NCBI GenBank assembly: GCA_030044455.1
Contig: JASHVU010000376.1
Location: forward strand, 1-8,085
Length of the DNA stretch: 8,085 bases
Direction of reading: 5' to 3'
Source of the DNA: Acidobacteriaceae bacterium
GTDB lineage: Bacteria; Acidobacteriota; Terriglobia; Terriglobales; Acidobacteriaceae
Shown here piece by piece: positions 6,452 through 8,085 of the stretch (its first letter is position 1; every line of letters begins with the position of its first letter). Made by a program: the position numbers and the translations under genes. The notes beneath the pieces were generated by a model, which ran no database searches, was not told the DNA's origin, and worked only from the letters and a program-made list of their open reading frames with translations.

Positions 6452-6623
6452 TTTAGAATTGCCTTTTCAATCAGTTTCAGTTGATACAGGGCATTGAAAC
6501 ACCCTTTCATGGACTATCTTTTTCCCCCTTGAAACTGCGCCTGGCAGGTGGACTCTCCGAGACGGTTCCAGCTAATTCCCGAACCAACGCGGGATCGCCC
6601 CCGAGGCTTCGGAAGCAGTGGCC
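6452..6623. other. Region after the TonB-receptor stop, no gene seen
   Basis: This stretch follows the receptor stop codon on the minus strand. I see no convincing intrinsic terminator: the short TCCCG-N8-CGGGA hairpin (about 6577-6594) has no T tract on either strand. The pyrimidine tract TCTTTTTCCCCCTT (6518-6531) is the only notable composition feature. Confidence 0.4.
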
Positions 6624-8085
6624 TTAGAACGTCACGCGCGCGCCCAGTTGGGCTGCAAAAGGGATGCCGACCGTCGTGCCGGGGCCGAAGAAGTCTCCCA
6701 ATGCGCCCTCAGGTATTTCCAGTTGCTTCAAACTTGCAATGGGTTCGGTTTGGGAGCAGTCGGCTACTGTGCAAATGAGGCTGACGTTGGTGATGCCGTT
6801 TTGATTCGGCTGCATCTGGTTGGCGGGGACTGGAAGCTGCGTAACGTTAACGGCGTAATTGGCGCCGGGATTGTTGCGGTTGAAGAGGTTGAAGAACTCG
6901 GCGAATGGGTTGATCTGCCAACGGTCGTGAATCTTGAAGGGGCGGGTGACGCGCAGGTCCGCCTGCATATAGGGGGTTCCCCGAAATTCATCGAGGCTGG
7001 TATAGACTCCATTTACCCAAATGCGCCCAGTGTTGTTTGCATTGGTGATGGTGATGGGGCGGGCGCTCTCGAGCTGGGTGACACTGCTTAATTCGAACCT
7101 GGCGGGAATATGTACCGTGCCCGCAAGCACAAAGCGATTGCGAACATCCTCACCGGAGGGACCGTAATCGCCGGGCCCGAAGGCATCCAGCTGTCCGGCA
7201 TCTGGTCCACTCTGGAGTTTGCAGACGCCATCCACATAGTCAAAGAGTTCGCCGAGCAGGCAGCCCCAGGTCTGCGCTTTCGAGAGCTGGTAGTTCGCAA
7301 CCAGGGCGAAGCGAGGCATATTGCCCTGCAGATGCAGCATAAGGGCGTTGTAACTGGAGCGATTGTCGGACTGGAACACATTCACATTGGGAACCACGTC
7401 AGTCTGATCGGTGGCATAGTCCGGGTCGGTTGCGGAAATAAGCGGAGTAAACAGATTTGTGCCGCTGGTGTAGGGGAATGCGCGATAGCCGTGATTCCCC
7501 TGCTCGTGCGTATAGTCGGCGCTGGCCAGCCAGTGTTCGTTGAAGGCATGCTCTGCTCCTGCCGTAATGTGAATGGCGTAAGGCGTTTTGTACTGGGAAC
7601 CGATGAGATTGCCGGCAGCGCCGGCACCGCCTTCGAGGCAACCAGAGCCAGTAAGCGCGTATGTGCCCGGGCCGCCGGCAAGAACGCATGAACCAGTCGT
7701 AGCGTTGGTGTTGTTGAGTCCCTGGAATGCAGTTGCCCATCCATTCTGAGCCAGATCGTCGTAGAACAAGCCGAATCCCGCGCGCAACACAGTCTTCTCG
7801 TTGCTGCCCGGAGAATAGGCGATTCCCAGGCGTGGGGCGATCTGCTTGCGGTAATCGTGCGGCACACTGGGCACGACGGGAATCTGCAAGGCCTGCAAGG
7901 TAATGTATGCACTGCTCTCAAACTGGGAGCGGCCGGAACCCTCGAACAGCCCATAAGTGGTTTGGTAACGGAGGCCGAAATTGACGGTCAGGTGGTGGGA
8001 TACACGCCAGGAATCTTCAGCGTAGAGGCCGAGCCGTTGAACATTCTGCGAAAAGCTGCCGTCGCCCGCTGGCGTGTAAGTGCAG
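6624..8085 (-). CDS. TonB-dependent receptor, Oar-like, C-terminal 486 residues (5' end missing)
   Basis: The frame is open from the right edge to the TAA at 6624-6626, so the true start lies outside the window. The TTG near 7898 is not a believable start because the frame reads through it as typical barrel sequence (LGLYAEDSWRVSHHLTVNFG, fragment residues 18-37). Alternating-residue beta strands run throughout, with motifs of large acidobacterial receptors: RLGIAYSPGSNEKTVLRAGF (85-104), ALMLHLQGNMPRFALVANY (247-265), NRFVLAGTVHIPARFELSSV (316-335) and INPFAEFFNLFNRNNPGANY (391-410). The protein ends QLGARVTF; a C-terminal Phe is the usual beta-signal for BAM-dependent outer-membrane insertion. 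Full-length relatives have about 1000-1200 residues, with an N-terminal carboxypeptidase-regulatory-like domain and a plug, neither visible here. Cysteines occur in close pairs in putative loops (133/149, 275/288, 438/443). The likely role is uptake of a large substrate powered by TonB; the substrate cannot be told. Confidence 0.9.
   Translation of the reverse strand, partial: CTYTPAGDGSFSQNVQRLGLYAEDSWRVSHHLTVNFGLRYQTTYGLFEGSGRSQFESSAYITLQALQIPVVPSVPHDYRKQIAPRLGIAYSPGSNEKTVLRAGFGLFYDDLAQNGWATAFQGLNNTNATTGSCVLAGGPGTYALTGSGCLEGGAGAAGNLIGSQYKTPYAIHITAGAEHAFNEHWLASADYTHEQGNHGYRAFPYTSGTNLFTPLISATDPDYATDQTDVVPNVNVFQSDNRSSYNALMLHLQGNMPRFALVANYQLSKAQTWGCLLGELFDYVDGVCKLQSGPDAGQLDAFGPGDYGPSGEDVRNRFVLAGTVHIPARFELSSVTQLESARPITITNANNTGRIWVNGVYTSLDEFRGTPYMQADLRVTRPFKIHDRWQINPFAEFFNLFNRNNPGANYAVNVTQLPVPANQMQPNQNGITNVSLICTVADCSQTEPIASLKQLEIPEGALGDFFGPGTTVGIPFAAQLGARVTF

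Noticed and set aside
6265..6510. Minus-strand 81-codon frame starting MKGCFNALYQLKLIEKAI
   Set aside because: The purine-rich tract upstream is 13 bases from the ATG, too far for a good ribosome binding site. The frame runs through both arms of the 110-base inverted repeat, which explains its odd basic composition. No domain is recognisable.
2563..6539. Shared 12-mer TGAAACTGCGCC near 2565 and near 6530
   Set aside because: One copy is inside a coding region and the other in the gap, with no extended similarity or symmetry around either. Chance or very weak evidence of a repeat family.
5675..6623. tRNA, CRISPR array or insertion sequence in the gene-poor region
   Set aside because: No cloverleaf, regularly spaced repeats, transposase motifs or target-site duplications were found on reading both strands.
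7110..7691. Plus-strand 193-codon frame
   Set aside because: It lies wholly antisense to the well-supported TonB-receptor barrel. Its length reflects high-GC codon structure of the opposite strand, and it has no family resemblance.

Overview
The window looks like chromosomal DNA of a GC-rich Acidobacteriota bacterium, probably class Terriglobia. Three things point there: a VWFA-related secreted protein of the acidobacterial type, an Oar-like TonB-dependent receptor barrel, and a membrane-anchored protein with an Ala/Gln/Pro-rich linker, a carboxypeptidase-regulatory-like domain and a YCF48/BNR-like tail. The assignment rests on recognised protein families, not on a database search.

Layout. 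Bases 1-1395 (+) hold the 3' part of a gene cut by the left edge, probably the periplasmic portion of an anti-sigma-factor-like or sensor membrane protein. It converges, across a 25-base gap with a terminator-like hairpin, on a two-gene minus-strand unit. That unit is a 1039-residue exported protein of unknown family (2555-5674), followed after 75 bases by a secreted VWFA-related protein (1421-2479). Bases 5675-6623 form a gene-poor stretch of about 950 bases. It carries weak promoter-like signals, a minus-strand terminator-like hairpin with a T8 tract, a 13-bp direct repeat around a possible small ORF, and a 110-base nearly concentric inverted repeat. Bases 6624-8085 (-) encode the C-terminal 486 residues of a TonB-dependent receptor that runs off the right edge.

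How the parts may work together. All the confident genes encode envelope proteins: one single-pass membrane protein, two Sec-exported proteins and one outer-membrane barrel. The likeliest functional unit is the pair of exported proteins, where the VWFA-related protein may be an adhesion or assembly partner of the large helical one. This is inferred from adjacency only. The most unusual non-coding signal is the hairpin element at 6342-6451. I see no tRNA, rRNA, CRISPR array, transposase or complete insertion sequence.
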